A stretch of DNA of 64,000 bases from Deinandra increscens subsp. villosa (Eukaryota; Streptophyta; Magnoliopsida; Asterales; Asteraceae), in NCBI GenBank assembly GCA_039602395.1, contig JBCNJP010000003.1, positions 17,517,167 through 17,581,166 on the forward strand, written 5' to 3'. A program made the position numbers and the translations under genes. How positions within the stretch are numbered: the stretch's first letter is position 1; each line of letters opens with the position of its first letter. Of the stretch, positions 36,913 through 47,768 are shown in pieces. The notes beneath the pieces were generated by a model, which ran no database searches, had not been told where the DNA came from, and was given only the letters and a program-made list of their open reading frames with translations.

Positions 36913-39900
36913 ATACTAATCCCAACAAACAACAAAATCCCTTGCCTTCATTTGGATTTTCGGAAATTATTAAAGGAGTAGATGAACCAAGAAAGTCAGG
37001 TGAGTTTACAAATTATAAGTTTGTTGGGAGATTTATTATAACTTTCTTAAAAAACACTACCAAAAAAGGACCCCCCCACCCCCTTGAAGTTTTATAATTT
37101 AAATTAATTTTGCTGTTATATTTATTTTAATATTAATATTTTCATTTCTCTTTTAAATGTAGGCGAAAAGGGGAGTGTCAAACTAGCACTTCGCCATCCT
37201 AAAAAAGAGGAATGTCTGTTAAAGAGTCTTTTGTTGAAGGTAATTAAAATCTTAATCTATTACATTGATTAGGCAGGTATCATGTTGCTGAGTTTTTAAA
37301 CTTGCATTAAGTGTTTAAAACAAAACTCATTTCTAAAAGAAAACTCATCTTTAAATCTATTACAAACCTAGCAATGAGTTTAATCTCTGTATTTTTGAAT
37401 TACTGAGTTTAAGCCCTGTTTTATAGAAAGAGTTTTAAACCTAGTGAGTTTTACAAATTTGTGAGTTTTTATTGTGTAACGGGTTTTAAACTCTGTTGAG
37501 TTTTATAAATGAGTTTTAAACTCTTTTGAGTTTTACAAAAGAGTTTTTACCTCTCTTGAGTTTTACTTGCAATGAGTTTTATTGTGTAGTGATTTTTGAA
37601 CTCAGTGAGATTTCAAAGTAAAGTTTTAACACACCACCAAAAAAAGTAATGAGTTTTATGAAATCAATGAGTTTTATTCTGTAAATGAGTTTGTCAGTAA
37701 TTCCAGTAAGTTTCAAAATAGTGAGTTAAAACCTCTGTTTTATAAAAAGAGTTTTCAACTTAGTGGCTTATATTTTACTATTGGCTTATAAATTTAGGTG
37801 GAAAAGCAAAAAGTAAAACTACACCACTGAAGAAGCGGAAACTGTCTTCAAAGGAAGATGATGATAAAGTGATGAGAGAGGGTAATTAAATGCTTAATCT
37901 ATATTTACGCACATTATGAAGCTTTATATAAATTGTTGTGAGTTTTATTGAACATATTTTAAAACTCACAACTGAAAAAAAAAAACTCAATTAAGTAATT
38001 AATTTCATAACTCAAAATTATTAAACAAATTTATATATGTGGAATAAAACTCATCTAAGTAACAATTTATATTAGAAACTGATTTTTTATTTTATAATGT
38101 TTATAGGAACTAGAAAGAGTGCAGGGCTTGCTTATAATATATATTTTAGTACTTTCACAAATGATATTGATCATCTAGTTAAAATAGATTATGATGATGA
38201 ATTACAAGTTAGTATAAAAATCTTTAAGTGAGTTTTAATATTTGTATGTTAATTAAAATTGTTTACAAAATAAATTTCTAATATTTTATAACTTTAAAAC
38301 AAATAAAAAATAGAACTCACATTTCTAATGTTTTAAATTCTATTATGTGATTCATATTTTGACAAATGATGATTTTATAGAAGAAAAAGATTTTAAAAAG
38401 GAAAAGTTAACGAAGATGACAAGGAAATCAGGTAGTCTAGATTTTTAAATACTTTATTTTATCATGTAATTTGTTAAGAATCTTCTTATTCTATTATGAG
38501 TTTTATTCTATTATGAGTTTTTCACTAATTCCAATGAGTTTGAACTTAGTTAGTTTTAAACTCTGTTTTAAACTTGCAGTGAGTTTTAAAACTTTAAGCA
38601 TTAAGTAAGTTTAATCACAGTGAGTTTTAACTTTTTTTTTTAAATTGTATTTTTTTTTGTTTTGTTCAATAATAATTCATAAATTTCTTAGCTCCAGTGA
38701 GTTTGAACTTAATGAGTTTTAAACATGTTTTAAACTTGTAGTGAGTTTTAAAACTTTAAGTATTAAGTAAGTTTAAACATAGTGAGTTTTAACTTCTATT
38801 TTTTAAAACTTTAGTAAATTTACAAATGATGTGATAACCCAGTTAAAATAGATTGTGATGATGAAGTTCAAGGTTAGTTTTCTAATATTTAAGTTAGTAT
38901 TAAATATCATTTAAAAGTAGTTGAGTTTTAAACAATAGTGACTTTCGAATTAAAAAGAAAATATAAATTCAAGTTTCTTCTGTTTTTAATATTATTGTTT
39001 TACATATATTCGTGATGATGATTTAAAGATCAAAGCAAACAATTAAAGGGAAATCAGGTCAGAAAATAGTAAATGAAGATGTGAAGAAGAAAAAGTTACA
39101 GAAGAAAATGCCACCAGCACAAGTTTCTGGTGAGTTCTAAATTTATTTAAAGATAGTTTATAAAATCATTTCCACTCCAATCGAGATAGATTCAGTTTAA
39201 AGACTTTACTGAGTTGCAAACTTAATACATAAAACTCAATGTAAAAAATAGACTCAGATGGTTTTATTAACTTAGTTTTTTTACATGTATTTTAATTGAG
39301 TTTATAAACTGAGTAAATAACGTTTGTGGTTGGGAGGAATATCTTTGGATGGGTCGATTATTTAAATGAGATGATTACGTTTTCTAAAAAGGAGGAATGG
39401 ATATTGAATACTGAGAAAGCTTACGACAATCTTAATTGGGACTTTCTTATATCCACTCTTAAAAGATGGATGAATTTTCCGACGAGATGGTGTGATTAGA
39501 TTGTTGAGTTTTAAACTCAGTTTTATAAACTCAATTAATATGACTCATTGAAAGTTAAAAAACAACAATGAGTTTTATAGTGACTCAATGATTTTTATAG
39601 TGATCATTGATTATTATAAACTCAATTAAAATGCACTGAGTTTTATAGCTCAGTGAGTTTTAAACACAATTAAAATGTAGTAAGTTTTATAACTCACTGA
39701 GTTATTAAAATGCAGTGAGTTTTATAAGTGTACGGTACTGATTATACAAGCTCCATTCATGATATCAAAAGCTTACGATAATTTTAATTGGGACTTTCTT
39801 ATTAAAATGCACTGAGTTTTGTTTAGAATTTATATTATAGCTTAATTTGTTTTTATGTTATAATTTTTATTGACACTTAGGTGGTGAATTTGAAGAACCA

Positions 39901-39960
39901 AGTAAGGAATTAGAAAAAAAATCAGGTGATGAACTTGAAGAAGCAACTAAGTGTTGGGTT
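36913..39960 (+). other. Downstream exon-like blocks and introns rich in GAGTTTTA
   Basis: Short blocks bounded by plausible AG/GT sites follow the predicted stop: about 36913-37000 (PLPSFGFSEIIKGVDEPRKS), 37164-37240, 37799-37880 (Lys-rich, nuclear-localisation-like PLKKRKLSSKEDDDK), 38108-38210, 38381-38430, 39061-39130 and 39890-39955. Most of the peptides are Lys/Glu-rich. A frame break at 36909 separates them from the FG exons unless splicing differs. Between them the word GAGTTTTA or its variants recurs dozens of times, mostly on the + strand. This could be the rest of the gene or a pseudogene. Confidence 0.35.
39335..39510 (+). pseudogene. LINE reverse-transcriptase fragment
   Basis: One frame reads TEKAYDNLNWDFLISTLKR and then MNFPTRWCD before a stop. 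This matches the FEKAYD..NW.FL...L...GFP.RWC block of plant LINE (L1/RTE-type) reverse transcriptases. A frame break upstream separates it from a GGISLDGSII-like block. A second shorter copy (AAAGCTTACGATAATTTTAATTGGGAC) lies near 39768. It sits in an intron-like stretch of the FG gene region. Confidence 0.75.
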
Positions 39961-40717
39961 TTACAATGGGTATCCGGGTTGCCCGTTTTAATTTTTATCG
40001 AATAAATTAACAGGTCAACTAATCAGATTAATTGCGTAACGGAAAATAAGTTTTACAACACGAATAAAGAAAAAACCGTAGACAGGATCTGATCACCGTG
40101 TATGCGTAAATACTGAAATAAATTAAATAAATTAATTTAAATATCTAAACAGTTTAGATATACCTTGGCGGAGTCCGAACAAGCGTTCGAGACACCGGGG
40201 TTCGACGAACTGGCGCTAGGGTAAACCGTAACGCCCGACTTGAACAGGCGAGTCAAATCTTCAACCGATTGTGAAGACGGGCCTGAGGCATCACGGCCGA
40301 GTTCATCTCATGAACCTGTGGTGGTGGCGGTAACGAAACCATGCCATGTATCATGGCATTCCAATAGAACGGTTCCATCGTGCTTTACGACGAATCCGTC
40401 ATAGAGACGATTTCGTTCGTCGCGCGTGGAGGCGGCGGAGGAAGCGGCGTGACGGTGGCGACATACAATGGCGCCCGAACACTTAGGGTTTTCACCCGGT
40501 TTGACGGTGACAGCACAAGACGGTTCGAACAACGGTCTGGGTGGCACGGGTAAAGCGAGAACCACCTCGCGGTGGTCCTCGCCAAAGAGGTCGGCGACAA
40601 CGGCGGCACGGGCCGCAGCGGGGGCGATGGCGGTGGCGGATCTCTTGGCGGCGGCGGCTCGGGCGGCGGTGGCGGTGGTCTCGAGTTTCAATGTTGCGGC
40701 AATCAAACGTGGGTCAC
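39961..40717 (-). other. GC-rich stretch of unclear nature beside the Copia LTR
   Basis: This stretch is far more GC-rich than its surroundings (about 40290-40717), with CCGCC/GGCGG runs. Frames are open on both strands, so openness is not evidence of coding. A 132-codon ATG frame on - (40308-40706) matches no family I know. A possible splice donor on - (CCGCCAAG then GTATATC, about 40162) hints at an exon. On - it ends at TGTAAAACCCAACA (39954), which could be the true LTR end if the LTR is longer than I call it. Confidence 0.3.
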
Positions 40718-41102
40718 TGTAGGTCCAAGATCAAACCAGGAACACGATATCTAATCACAAACGAGTGCGGAAACCTCGTGAGTGATTGATTCAAGAAACA
40801 AGTAGAAGAAATAGATTAGATCTAAGGAAAGGATCTAATCTTGAATGAGAAACCCTACTTGATGAAGCTGATCGTAAACTGAGAAGCACACAGAAATCGT
40901 AAACTGTTAATTGTAATTGAAAAGCTTGGATGAAACATAAACATGAGGTGGTATTTATACCACCTCTTACAAGCACATGGGCCAATCATAAACTCTAAAT
41001 AAGCCCAATCATAAACAAATAATCAGCCCACATGGCCTATAAAACAAACTAAACAAAGCCCAAAACTAATGTTCATGCCTTAAAATAAATATAGCCCAAA
41101 AA
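40718..41102 (-). mobile_element. 3' LTR of a Copia-type element
   Basis: On - it follows a polypurine tract (CCTAGGGGAAGAT, about 41100-41112), has TATA (GGTATAAATACC, about 40955) and ends TTGATCTTGGACCTACA. The end resembles that of the LTR at 1707-2250 (GATATCGTGTT...GATC...TACA). The start lacks the usual TG, so the boundary may have eroded. A longer LTR reaching 39954 cannot be excluded. Confidence 0.55.
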
Positions 41103-41132
41103 TCTTCCCCTAGGCATGAAACATTAGACCAC

Positions 41133-43700
41133 TTACGACAGCATCAGATCGAATCTGAAAGTATTCTGAACGTTGTTCGACCACCATCCGTTCTCCACGA
41201 TCCGATTCGCCGTTCCATGAAAGATCCCCACCCTTATAGCATTCTCCATGTCGTTCTCATCCCCGAGAATAGGTTGGGAGGCGAGGAGCTTTATATCTCT
41301 TTCTCCAAATCTAAGCAAATCGACCAGATCATAGAACCGGAATTGCCTCATCCTTTTGCAGAGCACCACCACCTCATGAGTTGTTGGGTCATAACACCAG
41401 CAGTCAAAGTTCTTGACAAGTGTATCGTCTTCAATCTCATCCAACATGTTGATTACTCTTGTGCGCTTGGTAGGTGGTCTCCTTGCTTCTCCTATGGGCT
41501 CTCCAGTTACTGGGTCAGTTTCAGTCTCGACCCACCTTACTTGCTTTAGCTCAAAATTTGCAAAGTTATCTTCTTGATGGTTCAGCAAATTGTTTCGTAT
41601 AAGATCTCCATCGGTGCTGTTCCATCTGTTTATGAAGGGAGCTCGAAGCAGACTTCTAATCTCAGGCTCAGTCCAAGAATGGAATTGAGCACGAGTTCTG
41701 TAGTATTCAACAGGACTATAGCCTTCATGGATCACAGCAAATAATTTCTTCTCGGTGTCATAATGCCAGCACAAGATGTTTTCACGACTCCCCCTTTTGT
41801 CTATTACGCTTTCACCAACATCAAGAGAGTATTGAGTGGGGGCTGGTCCTTGAAAGAATTCTCGGAACCAGTTGTCGTGACCTTCAGGCGCTTTGGAGAT
41901 GACCCTTCCACCTCGGGCATAATCAGACATTGCAATGGAGTCATCTCCATCATCTTCTTGAGCAGCAGCACTGGTACCTTGAGCTCCTTGAGATGAGCTT
42001 TGACCAGCGGCACCTGAAGTCTTGGACTCCACAACACTCTTTAATCCATTAAATTTCTTCTTCAAGTCCATCAGTGCCTCAAAAAGATACTTCATTCTGT
42101 TCTTGTCCGCCACTTCCTTCTCTTGTAATCTTCTATTTTCAGCCTGGAGAGCTTTTATCTCATTTTCTCTGATTCTGTTCTGAGACATCAGATAGTTAAT
42201 ATGAGGATCAGTGCTTATCCTCATCTCAATTGGTAGCTCAGCAGCTTGAATTGGGCGGAAACTTGGTATAACAGTAGGCGGCAAGCTTGTTCCACTAGGG
42301 ACACTGATTCGGACTGGGCTGGGTATAACAACAGAGTTATCAACCTCCATAGATTGCCTTTCTTCATGAACAGGGCTACGTTCATTCAGAAGAGGACTTT
42401 CAGTTTGCACCTGGGCAGGCTGAACTTCAACATTTTCAGCAGCTGTTTCTTCTTGAACACTGGGACCTTCAGAACTGGGCCCTGCTGGTTGTACTATCAT
42501 TAAGCTTGAGCTTGTCTTTGCAAACTTGAATCTTATGCTCCTTGGATCAGACCTCTTCCTTGGAGATGGTTCACGAGCAGGAATGGGTTCTTCAAGAACA
42601 TCCTCAACATTCAGATTTAGCTCGGGAGGGGTTGTATCACTGCCTGATGATCCGATCATGTCATCCCTTGACCTTTTAAGGTTAAGGGGCCCCAAATTCC
42701 CATAGATATCATCATCTGTCATCTCTTGACCAGCAAAAATGTCATCCATCACGTTTTCTTCATTAGAGGGTATCGTCACATCTTCTTCTTGCACATTAAC
42801 AGCTGGAGTTACTGTTATGTCTTGATCTTCAGCAATTGATGCATTAACAGTTGGCACATCGGCTTCAGGCTCAGGCTCTTCAAACACTTGTTCCCTGGCC
42901 ACCTCGGGAAATGCACCCCTCTTTACCCATTCAAGTCTTCCTTGAAAACTGTTTTTACCCTTTCTATCTTGGGTTTGTAGACCAAAAACCCCACAATCCA
43001 TCACTTTTGTATCCAACTTTTCTACCCTTTCTTCAATCATTGGGTATTTCTTCATGACCACCATTTGCACAAACCGTGGTGTCATCAGGAACTGTTCTCT
43101 GGCGCTTAGGTCAGCATTGCCTATCCAATCTAGTAACATCATCTTGGAGAAATTGAAGTTCCAATCCAAGGCAAATGCGACGAATGTAGTTCCATGAAGC
43201 TTGTTTAGCTGATCAAAGCTTGTTCTTTTACCCAGAAAAGATTTCTGCATGTAGTGCGCCAGGCATCTCCAGTAATGCGGCAACAGCTTCTTAAAGATAG
43301 GCGGGAATTTTCCTTCATAGCCCATGGATTGAGCACCCGCCAAAACAGCTTCCTTCGAATATTCAATCGGATCGATAGCACGATCATTGATGTTCATCCC
43401 TTTTCTGATTTCATCCTCCTTAGTCACAATCTCCCTGTTCTGAATCCTTGCAGTAATTGTTGTTTTATCTGCATCAGCTCTAGCAGAACCCCAGAACTCC
43501 CTCACAAGCAGCTCATCAATAAGCACATTCTTCCTCAGGGCATGATTTATCTTGCAAGTATTCATCCCGGCCACCAGAGAGTAAAATAATTCCATATGCT
43601 TCTCCGGAGGATCTTCAAGATATGCTGGAATGCAATGATCCGGTTCGAACTTAATCTCTTCGTCGAGCATCTCGTCTGCCATCTGAGAAAGACAAGACAT
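41133..43700 (-). CDS. Retrotransposon-encoded protein, 855 residues, intact (plant Copia-associated ORF)
   Basis: This is the only long intact reading frame in the window. The N-terminal third (about residues 25-225) is a globular domain with REFWGSARADAD (67-78), HYWRCLAHYMQKSF (142-155), NFNFSKMMLLDWI (181-193) and FLMTPRFVQM (204-213). This pattern is known to me from ORFs of daisy-family LTR retrotransposons, function unknown. Residues 270-500 are acidic and low-complexity. Residues 503-558 are a Glu/Lys/Leu-rich coiled coil. The last 245 residues are Trp-rich (WFREFF, CWHYDTEKKL, FDCWCYDPTTHEVV) and probably a second domain. No reverse transcriptase, integrase or protease motif is present. 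An ATG lies at 43700, but TCTTTCTCAG just before Met7 looks like a splice acceptor, so the mature start may be MADEMLDEE after a leader intron. The polypurine tract and LTR follow within 35 bases, so this is the last gene of the element. Confidence 0.75.
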   Translation of the reverse strand: MSCLSQMADEMLDEEIKFEPDHCIPAYLEDPPEKHMELFYSLVAGMNTCKINHALRKNVLIDELLVREFWGSARADADKTTITARIQNREIVTKEDEIRKGMNINDRAIDPIEYSKEAVLAGAQSMGYEGKFPPIFKKLLPHYWRCLAHYMQKSFLGKRTSFDQLNKLHGTTFVAFALDWNFNFSKMMLLDWIGNADLSAREQFLMTPRFVQMVVMKKYPMIEERVEKLDTKVMDCGVFGLQTQDRKGKNSFQGRLEWVKRGAFPEVAREQVFEEPEPEADVPTVNASIAEDQDITVTPAVNVQEEDVTIPSNEENVMDDIFAGQEMTDDDIYGNLGPLNLKRSRDDMIGSSGSDTTPPELNLNVEDVLEEPIPAREPSPRKRSDPRSIRFKFAKTSSSLMIVQPAGPSSEGPSVQEETAAENVEVQPAQVQTESPLLNERSPVHEERQSMEVDNSVVIPSPVRISVPSGTSLPPTVIPSFRPIQAAELPIEMRISTDPHINYLMSQNRIRENEIKALQAENRRLQEKEVADKNRMKYLFEALMDLKKKFNGLKSVVESKTSGAAGQSSSQGAQGTSAAAQEDDGDDSIAMSDYARGGRVISKAPEGHDNWFREFFQGPAPTQYSLDVGESVIDKRGSRENILCWHYDTEKKLFAVIHEGYSPVEYYRTRAQFHSWTEPEIRSLLRAPFINRWNSTDGDLIRNNLLNHQEDNFANFELKQVRWVETETDPVTGEPIGEARRPPTKRTRVINMLDEIEDDTLVKNFDCWCYDPTTHEVVVLCKRMRQFRFYDLVDLLRFGERDIKLLASQPILGDENDMENAIRVGIFHGTANRIVENGWWSNNVQNTFRFDLMLS

Positions 43701-44359
43701 ATGTATCAGACTTGTTTGTTAAAGTGCAATTAAGTTTATTAACCCTTGAAGAAGTTCAATTGAAGATCAAATTTTACTTTTGAAGTTCACAAAATTTCAA
43801 TTTAAACTTTTAGGGAAAATATTTGATTTAAATACATAAAATTGACAAACATATCTAATTTTAACTTACACTTAATAAGTTTTGATGAGATTTTTTTTTA
43901 AAAAAAAAATTAAGTGATTAAAAAAAAATATTCTTATCATCTGATTACGATTCAAAATATGGGTTTACGATCCAAAAACTGTGTTTACGATTTGCAAAAT
44001 GGGTTCACGACAAGGTTCAAAAATGGTCCAATCGTAATCTCATAACCTAATCGTGAACACCCTAAAATATCCTAAGCCCGATCGTAAACACTTTTTGTCG
44101 TTAGCTAGAATCGTAAACGCCCATCGGGAACACCGGAGTCGTAAATGATGATCGTAAACACCCCAACAGTCGTCTTCTTCACGAGATTAACGTAAACGTC
44201 AATTCCACCATTAACAAACCTACAAATAAACTCGTAAACCCGTTAAACCTCATAAATCAAGTAATATATATGTCAATCACTACCTTTAAACAGTTCCTAG
44301 CACAAATTCGATTTCAAAATGGCTCGAAATTGACTCGAACACAACGAACTTCGAACAAA
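43701..44359 (-). mobile_element. Leader/intron region of the Copia-type element
   Basis: This is non-coding. On - it is upstream of the 855-residue ORF, ends in a splice-acceptor-like TGTCTTTCTCAG, and is T-rich. TCGTAAAC and TTTACGAT words recur at about 43940-44240. The 5' LTR would lie to the right and is hidden by the gap or missing. Confidence 0.5.
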
Positions 44360-44859
44360 NNNNNNNNNNNNNNNNNNNNNNNNNNNNNNNNNNNNNNNNN
44401 NNNNNNNNNNNNNNNNNNNNNNNNNNNNNNNNNNNNNNNNNNNNNNNNNNNNNNNNNNNNNNNNNNNNNNNNNNNNNNNNNNNNNNNNNNNNNNNNNNNN
44501 NNNNNNNNNNNNNNNNNNNNNNNNNNNNNNNNNNNNNNNNNNNNNNNNNNNNNNNNNNNNNNNNNNNNNNNNNNNNNNNNNNNNNNNNNNNNNNNNNNNN
44601 NNNNNNNNNNNNNNNNNNNNNNNNNNNNNNNNNNNNNNNNNNNNNNNNNNNNNNNNNNNNNNNNNNNNNNNNNNNNNNNNNNNNNNNNNNNNNNNNNNNN
44701 NNNNNNNNNNNNNNNNNNNNNNNNNNNNNNNNNNNNNNNNNNNNNNNNNNNNNNNNNNNNNNNNNNNNNNNNNNNNNNNNNNNNNNNNNNNNNNNNNNNN
44801 NNNNNNNNNNNNNNNNNNNNNNNNNNNNNNNNNNNNNNNNNNNNNNNNNNNNNNNNNNN
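44360..44859. other. Assembly gap, 500 N
   Basis: Exactly 500 N, a placeholder of unknown true size, inside the 5' part of the Copia-type element. Confidence 0.99.
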
Positions 44860-45252
44860 TCTCCAGGTGATCCACTTTACATAACAGTGAAACCATTTTC
44901 TTGAATAATAGAAACTAGATTTACAATTTGCATTTGTTACGGGGATAAACTGGTACACAAAACAAATGCATTGGTATAACGTAAAGTAAATAAAATTGAA
45001 ATATAAAAAGTCTACATAACGACATTAAAATTCGAAGCTAAATGTTTAAAGTATTGAGCAAAGACTAAAAGGTTATGCTAAATGATTGAACCCACCACAC
45101 CACAACTTTTATGCCTAGAAATTACATTAAAAAAATTAAAAAAAAAACATTAATAATTTAACTGCAACGTGCAACTATCTAAAATCGTCACGTGACTATT
45201 AAGAAATTATTACTATTCGTATTAGTTTACAAATATTAATATATTAATAGTA
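44860..45252. other. AT-rich sequence, nothing recognised
   Basis: No coding sequence or element end is visible. The last nine bases (TTAATAGTA, 45244-45252) are the left target duplication of the next element. Confidence 0.6.
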
Positions 45253-46446
45253 GAAAAAATTACATTTGTTGTCCTTTAACTTTACCTGTTTTACAACTTT
45301 TGTCATTTATCTTTTTTTGTTATACTCTCTATCCTTTAACTTTTTTTTCTTTCACCTTTTGTCCTTTGTAACGGATTCCGTTAAAATTCACCGTTAAATC
45401 AAGGGTATTTTTATCTTTTTACTTTTTTGGTAGAAAAAATTACATATTTTGTGCTTTAACTTTGTCTGTTTTGCAATTTTTATCATTTATCTTTTTTTGT
45501 TACATTTTCTATCCTTTAACTTTTTTATTTTTTCACCTTTTGTCCTTTTAACAGATTTCGTTAAAATCCACCGTTAAGTCAAGAGTAATTTTTTCATTTT
45601 ACTTTTTAGAGGTATTTATTGTACTTAAATAAAGAGGGAGGGTGTGTTTATGTAAATCTGTATTTTTTTCTTTTATCACCCCACTTCCACCCACCCCACT
45701 TCCGTTTTAGAGAAAAGACAGCCTCGATCCCCCCCCCCCCCTCTCCTCTTTCCTAGTTGAATTTTCGGCGGCCTCCCATCTCCGAACCCTCTTTGCCCCG
45801 ACCAAACCTCCCACGACCATCCACCGTCTCCTCGCTAAACGTCGGTGGTCACCAGGCCACCTGCTTCACCGACGACCACCCCTGACAAACCCGATGTCAG
45901 GTCGATGGGAGGTCGTCGGAGGGTCGTCGACAATGTTCGATGGGATGTCGCCGGCCGACAGACAGTGGGGGTGGGGTTTTCACCAGTGATGGTTTAATGT
46001 TAGGGTGGGGGTGGAGTGACAAAAGGAAGAAGAATTACAGATTTATATAACACACCCTTCCTCTTTATTTAAGTATAATAAATACCCCTAAAAAGTAAAA
46101 AGATAAAAATACTCTTAACTTAACGGTGGATTATAATAGAATCTGTTAAAAAAGATAAAAGATGGAAGAATAAAAAAGTTAAAGGATAGAGAATGTAACA
46201 AAAAAAGATAAAGGATAAAAGTTGTAAAACATGCAAAGTTAAAGAACAAAATATGTAATTTTTTATATCCTAAAAAGTAAAAAGACAAAAATTACCCTTG
46301 ACTTAACGATGGATTTTAACGGAATCAGTTAAAAAGAACAAAAGAGGAAAGAAAAAAACTTAAATGATAATAAAGTGTAATAAAAAAAGATCAAGAATAA
46401 AAGTTGAAAACATGTAAAATTAAAGAATAAAATATATAATTTTATC
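45253..46446. mobile_element. MULE-like element with long, doubled terminal inverted repeats, 1194 bp
   Basis: TTAATAGTA flanks it at 45244-45252 and 46447-46455, a perfect 9-bp target duplication typical of Mutator-like elements. Each side holds two copies of an arm carrying TTACAT, TCCTTTAAC and CCGTTAA blocks, so the inverted repeats are nested (about 45253-45430 and 45432-45620; 46070-46270 and 46271-46446). The core (about 45720-46010) is GC-rich and begins with a poly-C run. It may be a captured fragment, but no product is recognisable. There is no transposase. Confidence 0.85.
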
Positions 46447-46455
46447 TTAATAGTA

Positions 46456-46941
46456 TAAACTAATTTGGATGGTGCATATGTTTCAACTATGACGGTGGTC
46501 TGGTCTGAATGTCCACAAAAAATAAAAATTGCATTTGTTGGATGTTACAAGAAGGTGAGGTATGATCTTTCCTCTTTAGATAATTCACAGCCCATTTCTC
46601 ATCCTTATCCCTATAATTTATATATTTATTATTACTTTTTCTCTCTCTTTCACTATAATTAAATAATACTTTTTTATACCTTTATCATTACCTTTTCTCT
46701 CTCTTCAAACCTTAAATTTTAAAGATTCATCAAATTTTTCCTCAAATATAAGGAATCCCTATATTTTTCCTTAAATATTTCTCTTTCCTCTACTCACAAC
46801 CACTTAAAACTACACCTTAAATTTTAAGGTTTTTTACCCTCACATCATTATAAGGAATGGGATGTGAATGCTCTAAGAAGCAAAACTCTTTTACCCAAAT
46901 ATTTTAGGAGCTTTCTTTATATCATGATTTGTTTGACTTAA
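46456..46941. mobile_element. Possible Tourist-like MITE and flanks
   Basis: GATAATTCACAGCCCATT near 46579 and GAATGGGATGTGAATGCTC near 46856 form imperfect inverted ends about 300 bp apart, in the style of Harbinger MITEs. The flanks are TTA and TAA, so a matching target duplication is not proven. The rest is pyrimidine-rich and non-coding. Confidence 0.4.
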
Positions 46942-47768
46942 GGCTATTCGTAGTAGTTAAGCCTTTTTTCTAGCGTTTTTCGTCATGTGACAGATGACGT
47001 GGTAAGGGGCTCACATAATGTGGTGTATAGGGATGCACACGGGGACGGATAATAGCGGGGACAATAATACTCGTACCCACACCCGAACTAAATCTCCATA
47101 CTCATCCCCGCCCCAAACCCGCCTAATACCCAACGAGTACGGCTAAAAGAAAACCCACCGGATACGGAGAACCCAATGGGTACCCGTTTAAGTAAAAAAA
47201 ATGAAAAAGAATATAGGAAGCTGTTGATGTTTTGCAGACCATCACGAAAGATTAAATCACAAATCCAACTTCTATAAAAAGAAAACTTTAAAGATTAAAC
47301 ACATATATATGAAAGCTTTTGCTATTTTGCAGGCCATCACAATTTAAACTTCTAAAAAATAGAAGATAAAACTAAAGAGAAACCTCTACAAACATATATA
47401 TATTCGGGTTTTAAACGGGGCGGGTAGTGTCATACCCGTACCCGACCCATCCCTGCTTCGGGTTTGAAATATAACACCTGTCCCCGCCCCCATTACCCGT
47501 TAATACGGGTAATACCCGCCCCACTCGGGTCGGGTACCCGTGGATACCCGCTTTCGTGGGTAAAATGTACATCTCTAGGTGTAGTGGGTGAAGCCCCTTC
47601 CAAGCCCTCATCAAGCCCATCATCATTACACCTCTCTCTAAATCCTCCCCTCTTTCGGTGTGAAATATCTCACGCCCCCATAAATTTTTGACTTTTAGCG
47701 CCCCCTGTAATGATGTTTTGGGCGTGAAGGGGCGTAAAAATGGGTTTTCAAATCCACTACAGATAGCC
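46942..47768. mobile_element. Harbinger-like MITE with a nested hAT-like element
   Basis: The ends GGCTATTCGTAGTAG and CTACAGATAGCC are inverted, and TAA flanks both sides (46939-46941, 47769-47771), as in PIF/Harbinger elements. Removing the insert at 47028-47577 leaves a MITE of about 270 bp rich in AAGCCCC/GGGGC words, like the one at 61527-61800. Confidence 0.8.
47028..47577. mobile_element. Non-autonomous hAT-like element nested in the MITE
   Basis: The left end TAGGGATGCACA and the right end TGTACATCTCTA are near-perfect inverted repeats. GGTGTA occurs on both sides (47022-47027, 47578-47583), shorter than the usual 8 bp. The arms are rich in ACCCG/CGGGT words, a known style of plant hAT MITEs. 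Confidence 0.7.

Noticed and set aside
40308..40706. 132-residue protein on -
   Set aside because: The region is GC-rich and open in several frames on both strands, with no family likeness; openness alone is not evidence.
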